A stretch of DNA of 19,394 nucleotides, from contig JAEWFW010000037.1 in assembly GCA_023388635.1 (NCBI GenBank), positions 1 to 19,394 on the forward strand, read 5' to 3'. The stretch comes from Bacillota bacterium. Lineage in GTDB: Bacteria; Bacillota; Bacilli; Desulfuribacillales; Desulfuribacillaceae. Of this stretch, positions 1 to 7,170 are shown in pieces. A program made the position numbers and the translations under genes. Position 1 is the stretch's first letter; every line of letters starts with the position of its first letter. The notes beneath the pieces are model-generated. The model was not told the DNA's origin and did no database searches. It saw only the letters and a list, made by a program, of their open reading frames with translations.

Positions 1-220
1 TTACAATACGACTCGAATCCACGGTCATTGCGATATGAAATCGCCTTATGATTATGAGGCTGCAACCGCGGGATAACTATACGAGAATTTGTCCCTGTTT
101 ATGTTGTCCGTTTTCTTGACAGAGAACCATATCGTTCAATATAAAATTTTTCTGTTTATCCTTTCCATCAACTACTTCTTGACTCAAAAGATTCTCCTCC
201 CATCCTTGAAGCAAGTTCTT

Positions 221-255
221 AATTCAGATGGAGATTCTTTTGCTCCATCTGAATT
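221..255. repeat. Perfect 13-bp inverted repeat (stem-loop)
   Basis: AATTCAGATGGAG at 221-233 and its exact reverse complement at 243-255 are separated by a 9-base loop. The right arm runs straight into the 26-bp sequence that recurs near the right end of the window (246-271 and 18783-18808). It may be a bidirectional terminator or the subterminal hairpin of a mobile element. No gene is seen in 1-220; a 40-codon open stretch on the minus strand there has no recognisable product. Confidence 0.6.
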
Positions 256-271
256 TTAGAACTGCAAATGC
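246..271 (+). repeat. Dispersed direct repeat, copy 1
   Basis: This 26-base segment beginning CATCTGAATTTTAGAAC matches 18783-18808 at 25 of 26 positions, in the same orientation. In both places a hairpin lies just upstream, and sequence related to CGCCAAGTTAG lies just downstream. Read on the minus strand both copies contain the in-frame peptide AFAVLKFR, so the repeat may be the 3' end of a decayed transposase gene. The family is not recognised. Confidence 0.6.
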
Positions 272-277
272 ATGATT

Positions 278-338
278 TACTTGGCGTTGACCCCCACCTA
301 AGAAGGAGGGAGGCTTGCACCAAGTTAGTTAGGCTAAA
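278..338. repeat. Hairpin and degenerate copy of the right-end inverted repeat
   Basis: ACTTGG (278-283) pairs with CCAAGT around a smaller internal hairpin (CCCACCT, loop AAGA, AGG-A-GGG at 293-310). The sequence at 318-338 matches the terminal repeat at 19071-19091 (as reverse complement) at about 18 of 21 positions. A similar AAGA-loop hairpin occurs at 19249-19270. Together these suggest a decayed copy of the small element seen at 18802-19095. Confidence 0.4.
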
Positions 339-388
339 TGTTCAACCACTAAATAATTACCGGCTATAAACATCAGCCCTATCGCCAA

Positions 389-418
389 TGATTATTATTA
401 TCATGATAATCATTGTAA
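389..418. promoter_or_regulatory. Tandem Fur-box-like operator
   Basis: Two 15-base units lie back to back. TGATTATTATTATCA (389-403) matches the TGATAATNATTATCA Fur 7-1-7 consensus in all but one specified position, and TGATAATCATTGTAA (404-418) matches its left half exactly. The centre, ATTATCATGATAAT (397-410), is a perfect 14-bp palindrome. A Fur-family (or Zur/PerR-like) binding site is the natural reading. No intact gene starts close by in either direction: the plus strand offers only a 22-codon frame from 419, the minus strand a 14-codon frame. The operator therefore seems orphaned. Confidence 0.5.
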
Positions 419-483
419 ATGAAAATCCAACTCACCAACAACTCCAAAAGGTATTTTTTTGCTCCAAAAAGGAAATTCTTTTC

Positions 484-530
484 ATAAAAAAACAAACCAG
501 TCTCTCCGAAATGTTTAAATCGGCGACTGG
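484..530 (-). terminator. Rho-independent terminator of the 612-998 gene
   Basis: On the minus strand CCAGTC-G-CCGA pairs with TCGG-AGA-GACTGG across an A/T-rich loop and is followed by TTTGTTTTTTT. It lies about 80 bases past the stop codon of the minus-strand gene ending at 612. Confidence 0.75.
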
Positions 531-611
531 CTTGACTCCTAGTAGATATCGAAAACAGAGGGCATAGATTCAAAAAAATATCACATTGCATTAGAAAAAG
601 TGTGCTGTAAT

Positions 612-998
612 TTATTTCTTGTTTTGCGCTACGGTAGATTCGTCGACAGTTGGCTTTGCAGCCGTCTTGCTTTTTGTAATCGAGACTTTTGGCTTTCTGG
701 CAGTCGGCTTCTTTTTGGTCACTGGTTTGGCTACCAGCCTTTGTTGTTCTTCCTTTAACCGCAATTCTTGTCTGCGCAGACGTTCTACCTCGATAGACTT
801 TTGCAAAATAGCGAGTTCCCGCTCGATATCTTCTTGTGCCGCGGGTCTGCACATTTTCAGAAAATGTTCGAAGGCCTCAGGATATTGAAACTTCTTTTGT
901 CCGATACGATCAGAAAATTGTATGGTAATAATATCGGTCTCTACATCGACTATTCTGCCTACTCCAAACGACCCGTGAAGAACCTGTTCATCAATCAA
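612..998 (-). CDS. Small protein with KOW/CarD-like beta domain and basic C-terminal tail
   Basis: About 128 residues, function unknown. Residues 1-50 form a compact beta-rich domain with the pattern HGSFGVGRIVDVE...ITIQF...KKFQYPEAFEHFL, recognisable in many small Bacillota proteins (a GxGxI turn, then a KKFxxPxAF signature) and resembling KOW/CarD-type SH3 folds. Residues 52-85 are charged and helical, probably a coiled coil. The last 45 residues are Lys/Ala/Thr-rich (TKKKPTARKPK), which suggests nucleic-acid contact, but that is inference. The frame opens with TTG at 1004, yet AAAGGCGG (1007-1014) sits only 2 bases from it. The second TTG, at 998, has a spacing of 8 and is preferred. It is monocistronic with a terminator at 484-530. 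Confidence 0.7.
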   Translation of the reverse strand: MIDEQVLHGSFGVGRIVDVETDIITIQFSDRIGQKKFQYPEAFEHFLKMCRPAAQEDIERELAILQKSIEVERLRRQELRLKEEQQRLVAKPVTKKKPTARKPKVSITKSKTAAKPTVDESTVAQNKK

Positions 999-1119
999 AA
1001 CCAATACCGCCTTTCATATTTCACAAATTTTTATACAAAATAAACTACTCATGGCATCAATCATTCGCTAATCTTCAAACTTTTGTCTCAAATATACCGA
1101 TACACCATTCCGTGTTGCT

Positions 1120-1167
1120 TAAAGCAAAAGATCGGCTGACACCATTTCAAAGACGATGTCAGCCGAT
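1120..1167 (-). terminator. Terminator stem-loop (minus strand)
   Basis: ATCGGCTGACA (1131-1141) and TGTCAGCCGAT (1157-1167) form a perfect 11-bp stem with a 15-base loop. On the minus strand it is followed by CTTTTGCTTT. It would end transcripts coming from the 1484-2191 gene or from the MerR relic between them. Confidence 0.65.
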
Positions 1168-1349
1168 AGGATTATAAACCTAATTGATTAGCAATTTTGT
1201 GGATGACCGAGCAACTTTAAATGCCAGCGATAACGAAACAATAAATCCTACGTTTCAGTCCTTTAGTCAAGCAAATTCATAAGGCAAACACAATAAATTG
1301 TTCAGAATACCAACCGTAACTTTTTCGCTTTACCACTTTAAATTATAAA

Positions 1350-1467
1350 TGAACGGCATAAGAAAGTCAAGCTAGAGTCATAATATACTTGGTTTAGTCC
1401 TGTTTCATCATAATATCGCAACATGCGAATCGATACTTGTGTTAATTTTAAGTCCAATACGAAACAT
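1350..1467 (-). pseudogene. MerR-family regulator relic (frameshifted N-terminus)
   Basis: From an ATG at 1467 (minus strand) the frame reads MFRIGLKIN and stops soon after a TTA. Shifting frame at about 1421 gives LRYYDETGL followed by VYYD. That is the helix-turn-helix signature of MerR regulators (FRIG...RTLRYYDETGLLKP...D). The two pieces are in the right order and spacing but different frames, and the recognition helix between them is scrambled. Translation then stops near 1350, with no effector domain visible. This is a decayed gene with no likely product. The rest of 1005-1483 holds only the terminator at 1120-1167. Confidence 0.6.
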
Positions 1468-1483
1468 ATTTCATTGACACCTT

Positions 1484-2191
1484 CTAAAGCGAAAAATCAA
1501 ACTCTGGATTGTCACGATCAACGATTCCAACTGTGATTTCACAGTTAAAGATTTCTTTCAGATAGTTTGACAACTCTTCCCTCGCCGCTAAGACAGCATC
1601 TTTATTCTTGTCGCTGAAACCGTCAATCGGAAACAGTACATCGCGAGTGGTTTCTGTAATTTTTCCAATATCACTCTGCCGCCAAATCCAGCGTCTTGTT
1701 CTGATATCTTGTCCAGAAACATAAACCAATTCATTACTGTCTGCCTGCTCTATTTCCGTCTCTCCGAAAGGCAAAAAGCGGTCATCCTGCCCAGCAAACC
1801 GCACTTGTAAGCTATGATCGACAGTCGACAGATCATGCGCTCCCATCGGAAGCCGGTATTTTATCGAAAGCGAATTTCCTAAATCGACAATCGTGTTAAT
1901 GCTGGGAAAGCCCTTTTTCTTGCCGATACGCGTCAAAATCGCTTCTATCGAACTCATATATTTATTGGCATTCATCCCGAGTTTCTCAAATGCCTGTCGA
2001 TAGCCCAGTACCTCCGCCGTCTCTTTGACCTTGACTCCGTCCAACTGTTGTTCCACGAGTTTGATATTCTCTTGCAGCAGTTGGGAAATCGCCGGCACAG
2101 GTAGAGAATTATCAATTCCTTTAGCAACAACCACGCCTAAATAGAGCGTATCAAGCACTTCAAATACATCCGGTGATACAGAAAACTTCAT
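1484..2191 (-). CDS. B3/B4 tRNA-binding domain-containing protein
   Basis: 235 residues forming a stand-alone version of the B3/B4 domain found in the beta subunit of phenylalanyl-tRNA synthetase, where it edits mischarged tRNA. Family features seen are the N-terminal beta strands (PDVFEVLDTLYLGVVVAKGI), the central NTIVDLGNSLSIKYRLPMGAHD core typical of B3/B4 proteins, and the ...GETEIEQADSNELVY... strand. The C-terminal half (WRQSDIGKITETT, then FPIDGFSD) matches the full-length family of roughly 220-240 residues. The substrate of free-standing copies is uncertain; a role in aminoacyl-tRNA or amino-acid quality control is only inference. ATG at 2191 is preceded by GGAGGAG at good spacing. 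Probably cytosolic and monocistronic. Confidence 0.8.
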   Translation of the reverse strand: MKFSVSPDVFEVLDTLYLGVVVAKGIDNSLPVPAISQLLQENIKLVEQQLDGVKVKETAEVLGYRQAFEKLGMNANKYMSSIEAILTRIGKKKGFPSINTIVDLGNSLSIKYRLPMGAHDLSTVDHSLQVRFAGQDDRFLPFGETEIEQADSNELVYVSGQDIRTRRWIWRQSDIGKITETTRDVLFPIDGFSDKNKDAVLAAREELSNYLKEIFNCEITVGIVDRDNPEFDFSL

Positions 2192-2349
2192 TTGCTTTTC
2201 TCCTCCATTCGATATTCCAGCGATTATGATATTAAATTACTCAAATGCCATAGAAAATTATTTCACGCAAACCAATAAATTACTGACAAGAATACTACAC
2301 AAAAGATAAAGCCGCAAGCATCTCGTTTACACAAAGGGCGTGCAAACAG

Positions 2350-2383
2350 AAAACGTTTATCCCGCCAACGAGATAAACGTTTT
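2350..2383 (-). terminator. Terminator of the copA-csoR operon
   Basis: AAAACGTTTATC (2350-2361) and GATAAACGTTTT (2372-2383) form a perfect 12-bp stem with a 10-base loop, 60 bases past the csoR stop codon. The tail on the minus strand is moderately T-rich (TTTTCTGTTT). Confidence 0.6.
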
Positions 2384-2442
2384 CATACTCAAATTCCATA
2401 CCCAAATGCTATTTGTCTTGTCAAACATATCACTTATCCATC

Positions 2443-2706
2443 TCACTTCGTCAATTTATCCATAACTGCCATGATTTCTTCAATCTTCTGCTGTTCGTCA
2501 CCGTTTTCAAAAGCTTGTTTGACGCAACAGTCGAGGTGCGCCTGCAAAACTTCACGGTTGACATTTCGCAAGATTGCTTGTGTCGCCATTAGCTGATGTG
2601 AAATATCGATGCAGTATCGGTCATCTTCGACCATTTTTAACAGTCCGTCTAGTTGCCCGCGTGCCGTTTTCAGAAGACGCGTTACCTTCGCTTTATCTGC
2701 TTTCAT
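2443..2706 (-). CDS. csoR: Copper-sensing transcriptional repressor CsoR
   Basis: 87 residues, the usual size of the CsoR/RcnR family: an all-helical tetrameric repressor that releases DNA when Cu(I) binds. The Cu(I) ligands of genuine CsoR are present as Cys32, His57 and Cys61 (C-H-C pattern: RYCIDIS, then HLDCC). The conserved N-terminal RLLKTARGQLDGL helix is intact. The gene is second in the operon: its ATG lies 3 bases beyond the copA stop codon, so the two genes are probably co-translated. The repressor therefore controls its own synthesis through the operator in front of copA (5333-5352). Family and metal specificity are well supported by the ligand set and by the neighbour. Confidence 0.93.
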   Translation of the reverse strand: MKADKAKVTRLLKTARGQLDGLLKMVEDDRYCIDISHQLMATQAILRNVNREVLQAHLDCCVKQAFENGDEQQKIEEIMAVMDKLTK

Positions 2707-2709
2707 TAC

Positions 2710-2937
2710 TTACCCAAATAGACCTTTCTTGTCTTCAATCGATACGACCTCAAAGCCGGCTTCTGTGATAACTTCTGCTAATTTCGCATCTTCCACGTCG
2801 GCAGTCAGCTTGACAACGGCTTGTTTCTTCTCCAAATTGACTTCAGCCGATACTCCATTGAGAGCATTTAACGCTTTTTCAACTGACGCTTTGCAATGTC
2901 CGCAACTCATACCGTTAATTTTGATAATCTTCTTCAT
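2710..2937 (-). CDS. copZ: Possible independently translated CopZ-like copper chaperone (internal start)
   Basis: In frame inside copA, the codon for Met794 (ATG at 2935-2937) is preceded by GGAGGAG at 2947-2953 with a 9-base gap, an ideal Shine-Dalgarno arrangement. Initiation here would give a 75-residue protein beginning MKKIIKINGMSCGHC. That is the size and fold of CopZ, a soluble chaperone that delivers Cu(I) to CopA and CsoR. The alternative is that the site is a relic of an ancestral separate copZ whose upstream stop codon was lost. The sequence cannot show whether both products are made; internal initiation is inference. Confidence 0.5.
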   Translation of the reverse strand: MKKIIKINGMSCGHCKASVEKALNALNGVSAEVNLEKKQAVVKLTADVEDAKLAEVITEAGFEVVSIEDKKGLFG

Positions 2938-5316
2938 TTGTTCATTCTCCTCCGTTATTGTAGTTTGATTTTCTTTCATGCCGACGCTTACCGTTGGTGT
3001 CTGCGTGGTTGTTGACGTTGTTGGATTACTTGCCGAAACATTATGGTGCTTCGGTGTGAAAAATTTTAACCGCAAAGCATTGGTTACAACACTGACAGAG
3101 CTCAAACTCATAGCTGCTGCGGCAAACATCGGATTTAACTTCCATTCCAGAATGCCATAAAACACGCCGGCAGCAAGCGGTATACCAATTGCATTATAGA
3201 TAAACGCCCAGAATAAATTCTGTTTAATATTGCGTAGCGTAGCTTTACTTAATTGTACTGCTGTTACAGCATCCAATAAGTCGCTTTTCATCAGTACGAT
3301 ATCGGCTGACTCAATCGCAACGTCTGTCCCCGCACCGATGGCAATTCCCACATCGGCACGTGCCAGTGCCGGAGCGTCGTTAATTCCATCGCCGACCATG
3401 GCGACCTTTTTGCCTGACTCCTGAATGTTTCGAACTTCACGCTCTTTATCTTGCGGCATAACTTCGGCAATGACTTTATCAATATTGAGCTGTCGCTGAA
3501 TCGCTTCGGCAGTCTTCTGATTGTCACCGGTCAGCATCACGACGTCGATGCCCATTGCCTTAAATTGTTCAATCGCCGCGCGGCTGGTCGGTTTGACCAC
3601 ATCGGCAACAGCAATTACGCCGATTAACTTCCGACTGTCGGCAAAGTACAATGGTGTCTTGCCATTATCGGCAAACGATTCGGAAATTTGCCGGTATGAT
3701 CCAACGTCAATCTGCCGCTCATTCATTAGTGCGAGGTTTCCGGCAATATATTGTTCCCCTTCGACATTTGCCACAATACCGCGACCGGAAATTGCGTCAA
3801 ATTCTTGCACATTTGCCAATGTAATACCATCTTCTGTTGCCTTTTCAATGATAGCATCAGCCAACGGATGCTCTGACGGCTTTTCAATTGAAGCGGCAAT
3901 TCTCAGCAAGTGCTGCTCTGTGACCCCTTCGGCTGTGACAATATCCGTCACCTTCGGTTTTCCCTCGGTAATCGTTCCTGTTTTGTCTAGAACAACGGTA
4001 TTGATCGAATGGGCTATCTCTAACGCTTCTGCCGATTTAATCAAAATTCCGTTAGAAGCCCCTTTGCCTGTACCCACCATGATTGCCACAGGCGTTGCCA
4101 ATCCGAGTGCACATGGGCAGGAAATGACAAGCACTGCAATCCCAATCGATAGCGCAAATTCAAACGAGTGACCGAGCAATAGCCAAACAATCGTCGCGAT
4201 AATCGCGATTCCGATGACGATTGGAACAAAAATGCCACTAATCTTATCTGCCAATTTAGAGATCGGCGCTTTAGACGCACTGGCATCCTCGACAAGCTGG
4301 ATGATCTGCGCCAAAGTCGTGTCATCCCCGACTTTTTCCGCTTGCAGTTTAAAATATCCCGTTTTGTTAATTGTCGCAGCAATTACTTTGTCACCGACAC
4401 GTTTTTCCACAGGGATACTTTCGCCTGTAAGTGCCGACTGGTCGACTGCCGAACTTCCTTCAATGATAACTCCATCGACCGGAACACTTTGCCCGGGTTT
4501 TACAAGTACGACATCATTGATGACAACTTGCTCTACAGGTATGACCAGCTCTGCGCCGTCACGCACGACAGTCGCCGTCTTCGGTGCGAGGTCCATCAAC
4601 TTAGTGATCGCTTCCGAAGTCTTTCCTTTTGAGCGCGTCTCTAGGAATTTCCCCAAAGTAATCAACGTCAAAATCGTCGCGGCAGCTTCAAAGTATAGAT
4701 CCATTGAATAGCTGTGTACAATTTCCATATCGCCATGACCGAGACCATAACCGATGCGGAAAATCGCAAAGATTCCATAGACCATTGCCGCCGAAGAACC
4801 GATTGCAATTAACGAATCCATATTGGGCGAACCGCTAAACAATGTTTTGAATCCGACTTGAAAATATTTGCGGTTGACATATATAATCGGCAGCGCCAGC
4901 AAAAATTGCATGAAAGCAAATATCAGAGAGTTTTCAGCACCATGCAGCCATCCCGGCAAAGGAAAATTCATCATATGTCCCATCGCGATATACATCAGTG
5001 GGACTAGCAAAACAGCAGATACGATCAAACGCTGCTTCATATGCTTCAATTCATCTTCCAGCGGATTCGTATCACGCGTCTTCTCCGCCGATTGATTTGC
5101 ACCGCGGACAAAAACTGAGACACCATACCCTGCGTCGACTACGGCTTTAATGATCTGATCGTCATTGATCACTTGCTCGTCATAATCCACAGTCATGCTG
5201 TTTGCAAGTAAGTTGACATTGACAGCTTGAACGCCCTCCAGCTTTTGCACCGTTCTTTCCACTTTCGCTGAACAAGCAGAACATGTCATTCCCGTAACAC
5301 TAAATTTTTGTGCCAT
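2710..5316 (-). CDS. copA: Copper-exporting P1B-type ATPase CopA with C-terminal CopZ domain
   Basis: 868 residues. Exports Cu(I) from the cytosol using ATP. Domains: N-terminal heavy-metal-associated domain (GMTCSAC, Cys12/Cys15); membrane segments from about 95; actuator TGES at 297-300; CPC metal site in the membrane at 400-402; phosphorylated Asp444 in DKTGT; SEHPL nucleotide-binding motif (His483); GDGINDAP hinge at 642-649; last membrane helices to about 750. A Thr/Ser/Asn-rich linker (755-793) then leads to a second metal-binding domain with GMSCGHC (Cys805/Cys808). Most bacterial CopA proteins carry such domains only at the N-terminus, so the C-terminal one looks like a fused CopZ chaperone. 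ATG at 5316 is preceded by AGGTGA. It has its own promoter and CsoR operator and is followed by csoR. Confidence 0.96.
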   Translation of the reverse strand: MAQKFSVTGMTCSACSAKVERTVQKLEGVQAVNVNLLANSMTVDYDEQVINDDQIIKAVVDAGYGVSVFVRGANQSAEKTRDTNPLEDELKHMKQRLIVSAVLLVPLMYIAMGHMMNFPLPGWLHGAENSLIFAFMQFLLALPIIYVNRKYFQVGFKTLFSGSPNMDSLIAIGSSAAMVYGIFAIFRIGYGLGHGDMEIVHSYSMDLYFEAAATILTLITLGKFLETRSKGKTSEAITKLMDLAPKTATVVRDGAELVIPVEQVVINDVVLVKPGQSVPVDGVIIEGSSAVDQSALTGESIPVEKRVGDKVIAATINKTGYFKLQAEKVGDDTTLAQIIQLVEDASASKAPISKLADKISGIFVPIVIGIAIIATIVWLLLGHSFEFALSIGIAVLVISCPCALGLATPVAIMVGTGKGASNGILIKSAEALEIAHSINTVVLDKTGTITEGKPKVTDIVTAEGVTEQHLLRIAASIEKPSEHPLADAIIEKATEDGITLANVQEFDAISGRGIVANVEGEQYIAGNLALMNERQIDVGSYRQISESFADNGKTPLYFADSRKLIGVIAVADVVKPTSRAAIEQFKAMGIDVVMLTGDNQKTAEAIQRQLNIDKVIAEVMPQDKEREVRNIQESGKKVAMVGDGINDAPALARADVGIAIGAGTDVAIESADIVLMKSDLLDAVTAVQLSKATLRNIKQNLFWAFIYNAIGIPLAAGVFYGILEWKLNPMFAAAAMSLSSVSVVTNALRLKFFTPKHHNVSASNPTTSTTTQTPTVSVGMKENQTTITEENEQMKKIIKINGMSCGHCKASVEKALNALNGVSAEVNLEKKQAVVKLTADVEDAKLAEVITEAGFEVVSIEDKKGLFG

Positions 5317-5332
5317 TTTATCACCTCACCAC

Positions 5333-5352
5333 TATACCCCCGGGGGGGTGTC
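5333..5352 (-). promoter_or_regulatory. CsoR operator
   Basis: TATACCCCC followed by GGGGGGGTGTC makes a G/C-tract pseudo-palindrome of the kind bound by CsoR (TACCCC...GGGGTA). It lies between the -10 box (5360-5365) and the copA start codon, where a bound repressor would block initiation or early elongation. Confidence 0.8.
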
Positions 5353-5359
5353 TGAATTT

Positions 5360-5388
5360 AGTTTAAACCCGTATGAGAGACTTGTCAA
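5360..5388 (-). promoter_or_regulatory. Sigma-A promoter of copA-csoR
   Basis: On the minus strand, TTGACA (5383-5388) is a perfect -35 box, followed by a 17-base spacer and TAAACT (5360-5365) as the -10 box. The CsoR operator begins about 8 bases downstream. Confidence 0.75.
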
Positions 5389-5550
5389 CTGAAAATTATT
5401 CTCTTTCTGATATTTTCAAAATATTTTACATATCTCTTGTGTAACAATTAATGTATTATTTCACTGAATTCATAAGCTCAATCTATGATTATGTAATTGG
5501 ACAGGCTGATTCATCATATTTAATCTTTCCAAAACTTTAGTAGAAAATCC

Positions 5551-5568
5551 AATTCCGTAACGGAAATT
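5551..5568. promoter_or_regulatory. Inverted repeat upstream of the flavoprotein gene
   Basis: TTCCGT-A-ACGGAA (5553-5565) is a perfect 6-bp dyad, flanked on both sides by AAT/ATT. It sits about 85 bases before the start codon at 5649. It may be a repressor site for the flavoprotein gene; the binder is unknown. The rest of 5389-5648 is A/T-rich, with no gene seen. Confidence 0.3.
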
Positions 5569-5648
5569 CTAAAAGCCTCATAGACTTTGAACTCCTTAAA
5601 CATAATGCACATATGCTAAGGTGTACGATGGAAAAAGGAGGAGTTTTT

Positions 5649-7124
5649 ATGGATACTACTTTTCTTGATGGATTGAGTGGTCGCATTGTTACACCCTACG
5701 ATGATTCTTATAATGAAGACAGACAAGGTTGGAACCACGCCATTCAACAATGTCCGCTAATCATTAATTATTGCCAGACAGCCAAGGATGTGTCGAACGC
5801 TGTAGCATGGTCAAGACAAAACAATATTCCGTTGCGAATCCGCGGCGGGGGGCATAATTACGAAGGATATTCAAACGGGAATTTTGTTCTTGTGATTGAT
5901 GTGAGTGAAATGAACAAAATAGAGCTTGATGAGCAGTCTCATTCTGTGCGCGTGCAAGGTGGCGTGACAAACCAACAATTGTATAAGTACGTGGCTTCCA
6001 AAGGATATCCCTTTCCGGGCGGTACTTGTCCGACGGTAGGAGTCGCCGGCTACGCACTGGGTGGCGGTTGGGGGCTTTCTTGCCGATATTTCGGTTTGGG
6101 CTGTGACAGCATTGAAGAAATTGAGTTAGTTAATTATGAAGGTAAAATTATCAAAGCGAGTAGCACATGCAATGAGGACCTCTTTTGGGCATGTCGCGGT
6201 GCAGGCGGCGGTAATTTCGGCGTTGTCATTTCGATGACACTCAAGCTGCCCCCACATATCGAAAACGTAACATTGATTGAGATCGATTACCGCCACGCCG
6301 ATGCGCAAACGCAAAAGCTGTTTCTAAATACATGGCAGCAATGGCTGCGCAATGCAGATACACGAATCACTTTGATATCAAGAATTTACAATTCCGAAGC
6401 AGACGGTCTGTCGATGCTGGTGAGAGGAATTCTTTACGGAGAGTCCGAGGAGGCGACTCAACTGGTTCAAAGTTTTTTAAATTTGCCGGGAGCCGTTTCA
6501 AACATCCAATACGTAACCTTCCTAGAAGCAGTCACTATACTTGGCAGCTCGTACCCTGCTTTTGAAAAATTTCAATCTGCCAGCCGATTTGTTTACAGAT
6601 CTTTCAATCAGCGCGAAATCAATAATATTGTAGGCTTGATTCAGAAGCGCCCGAAAGGTTCGGTTTTTGCTGGACTGTCTATGTATGCGCTAGGCGGGAA
6701 AGTGGCGGAAACTGGTGTAAACGATACCGCCTTTTTTCACCGCAAAGCACATTATATAATATGGCTAAAAACCATTTGGGAGGACAACCGCTTTGCTCCC
6801 GTTAATTCCCAATGGGTAAATCAGCAGTTCCAGCACCTAATCCCACTCACGATAGGCTCATATGTGAATTTCCCTTATGCGGAACTTCTACATTATAAAC
6901 GTGAATATTACGGACGCCATGTAACATATCTAAAGAAAATCAAGCAAAAATACGACCCCGCCAATGTTTTTATGTTTCCGCAAGGGTTGAGCAGTCTCGA
7001 AGAATATAGTAGAGAAAAAACAGACTTCAAAGGAATTGGCGGCGACCGTGAAACAGATGAGACACCTGTGAAACCGTCAAAAGGAACTACCAATCATCGA
7101 GGATTCCGCTATGTAAATAAGTAG
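5649..7124 (+). CDS. FAD-dependent oxidoreductase, berberine-bridge-enzyme type (bicovalent flavin)
   Basis: 491 residues. Belongs to the PCMH/FAD_binding_4 plus BBE-domain oxidases, which oxidise alcohols, sugars or secondary metabolites with O2 or another acceptor. The FAD domain covers about residues 35-210: RIRGGGHNYEG contains His69 and PGGTCPTVG contains Cys127, the two residues that bind FAD covalently in bicovalent members such as berberine bridge enzyme and GOOX. GYALGGGWG and GAGGGNFGVV complete the FAD site. The C-terminal BBE motif is YLKKIKQKYDPANVF. The substrate cannot be told from sequence. The ATG at 5649 was chosen because AAGGAGGAG (5635-5643) lies 5 bases before it; an in-frame ATG at 5613 has no such site. 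The C-terminus has an extra charged tail of about 35 residues. No signal peptide. Confidence 0.88.
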   Translation: MDTTFLDGLSGRIVTPYDDSYNEDRQGWNHAIQQCPLIINYCQTAKDVSNAVAWSRQNNIPLRIRGGGHNYEGYSNGNFVLVIDVSEMNKIELDEQSHSVRVQGGVTNQQLYKYVASKGYPFPGGTCPTVGVAGYALGGGWGLSCRYFGLGCDSIEEIELVNYEGKIIKASSTCNEDLFWACRGAGGGNFGVVISMTLKLPPHIENVTLIEIDYRHADAQTQKLFLNTWQQWLRNADTRITLISRIYNSEADGLSMLVRGILYGESEEATQLVQSFLNLPGAVSNIQYVTFLEAVTILGSSYPAFEKFQSASRFVYRSFNQREINNIVGLIQKRPKGSVFAGLSMYALGGKVAETGVNDTAFFHRKAHYIIWLKTIWEDNRFAPVNSQWVNQQFQHLIPLTIGSYVNFPYAELLHYKREYYGRHVTYLKKIKQKYDPANVFMFPQGLSSLEEYSREKTDFKGIGGDRETDETPVKPSKGTTNHRGFRYVNK

Positions 7125-7170
7125 AACTACTCGCAATATAATATGGGGCAATATTTAAATAAAACAGTAT

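Noticed and set aside
1..200. Coding-like minus-strand stretch at the left edge (about 40 codons containing NFILNDMVLCQENGQH)
   Set aside because: No start codon with a ribosome site and no recognisable family; too short to support.
379..852. Long minus-strand open frame crossing the Fur-like operator and the small basic protein gene
   Set aside because: It overlaps the better-supported gene at 612-998 in another frame, passes through a terminator and has no recognisable domain.
3230..4711. Several plus-strand open frames within copA
   Set aside because: They are antisense to a fully conserved P-type ATPase and have low-complexity, Ser/Thr-rich translations without domains.
5613..5648. An earlier in-frame ATG at 5613 for the flavoprotein
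   Set aside because: No ribosome site in front of it, while AAGGAGGAG is ideally placed for the ATG at 5649; the extra residues are not family-like.
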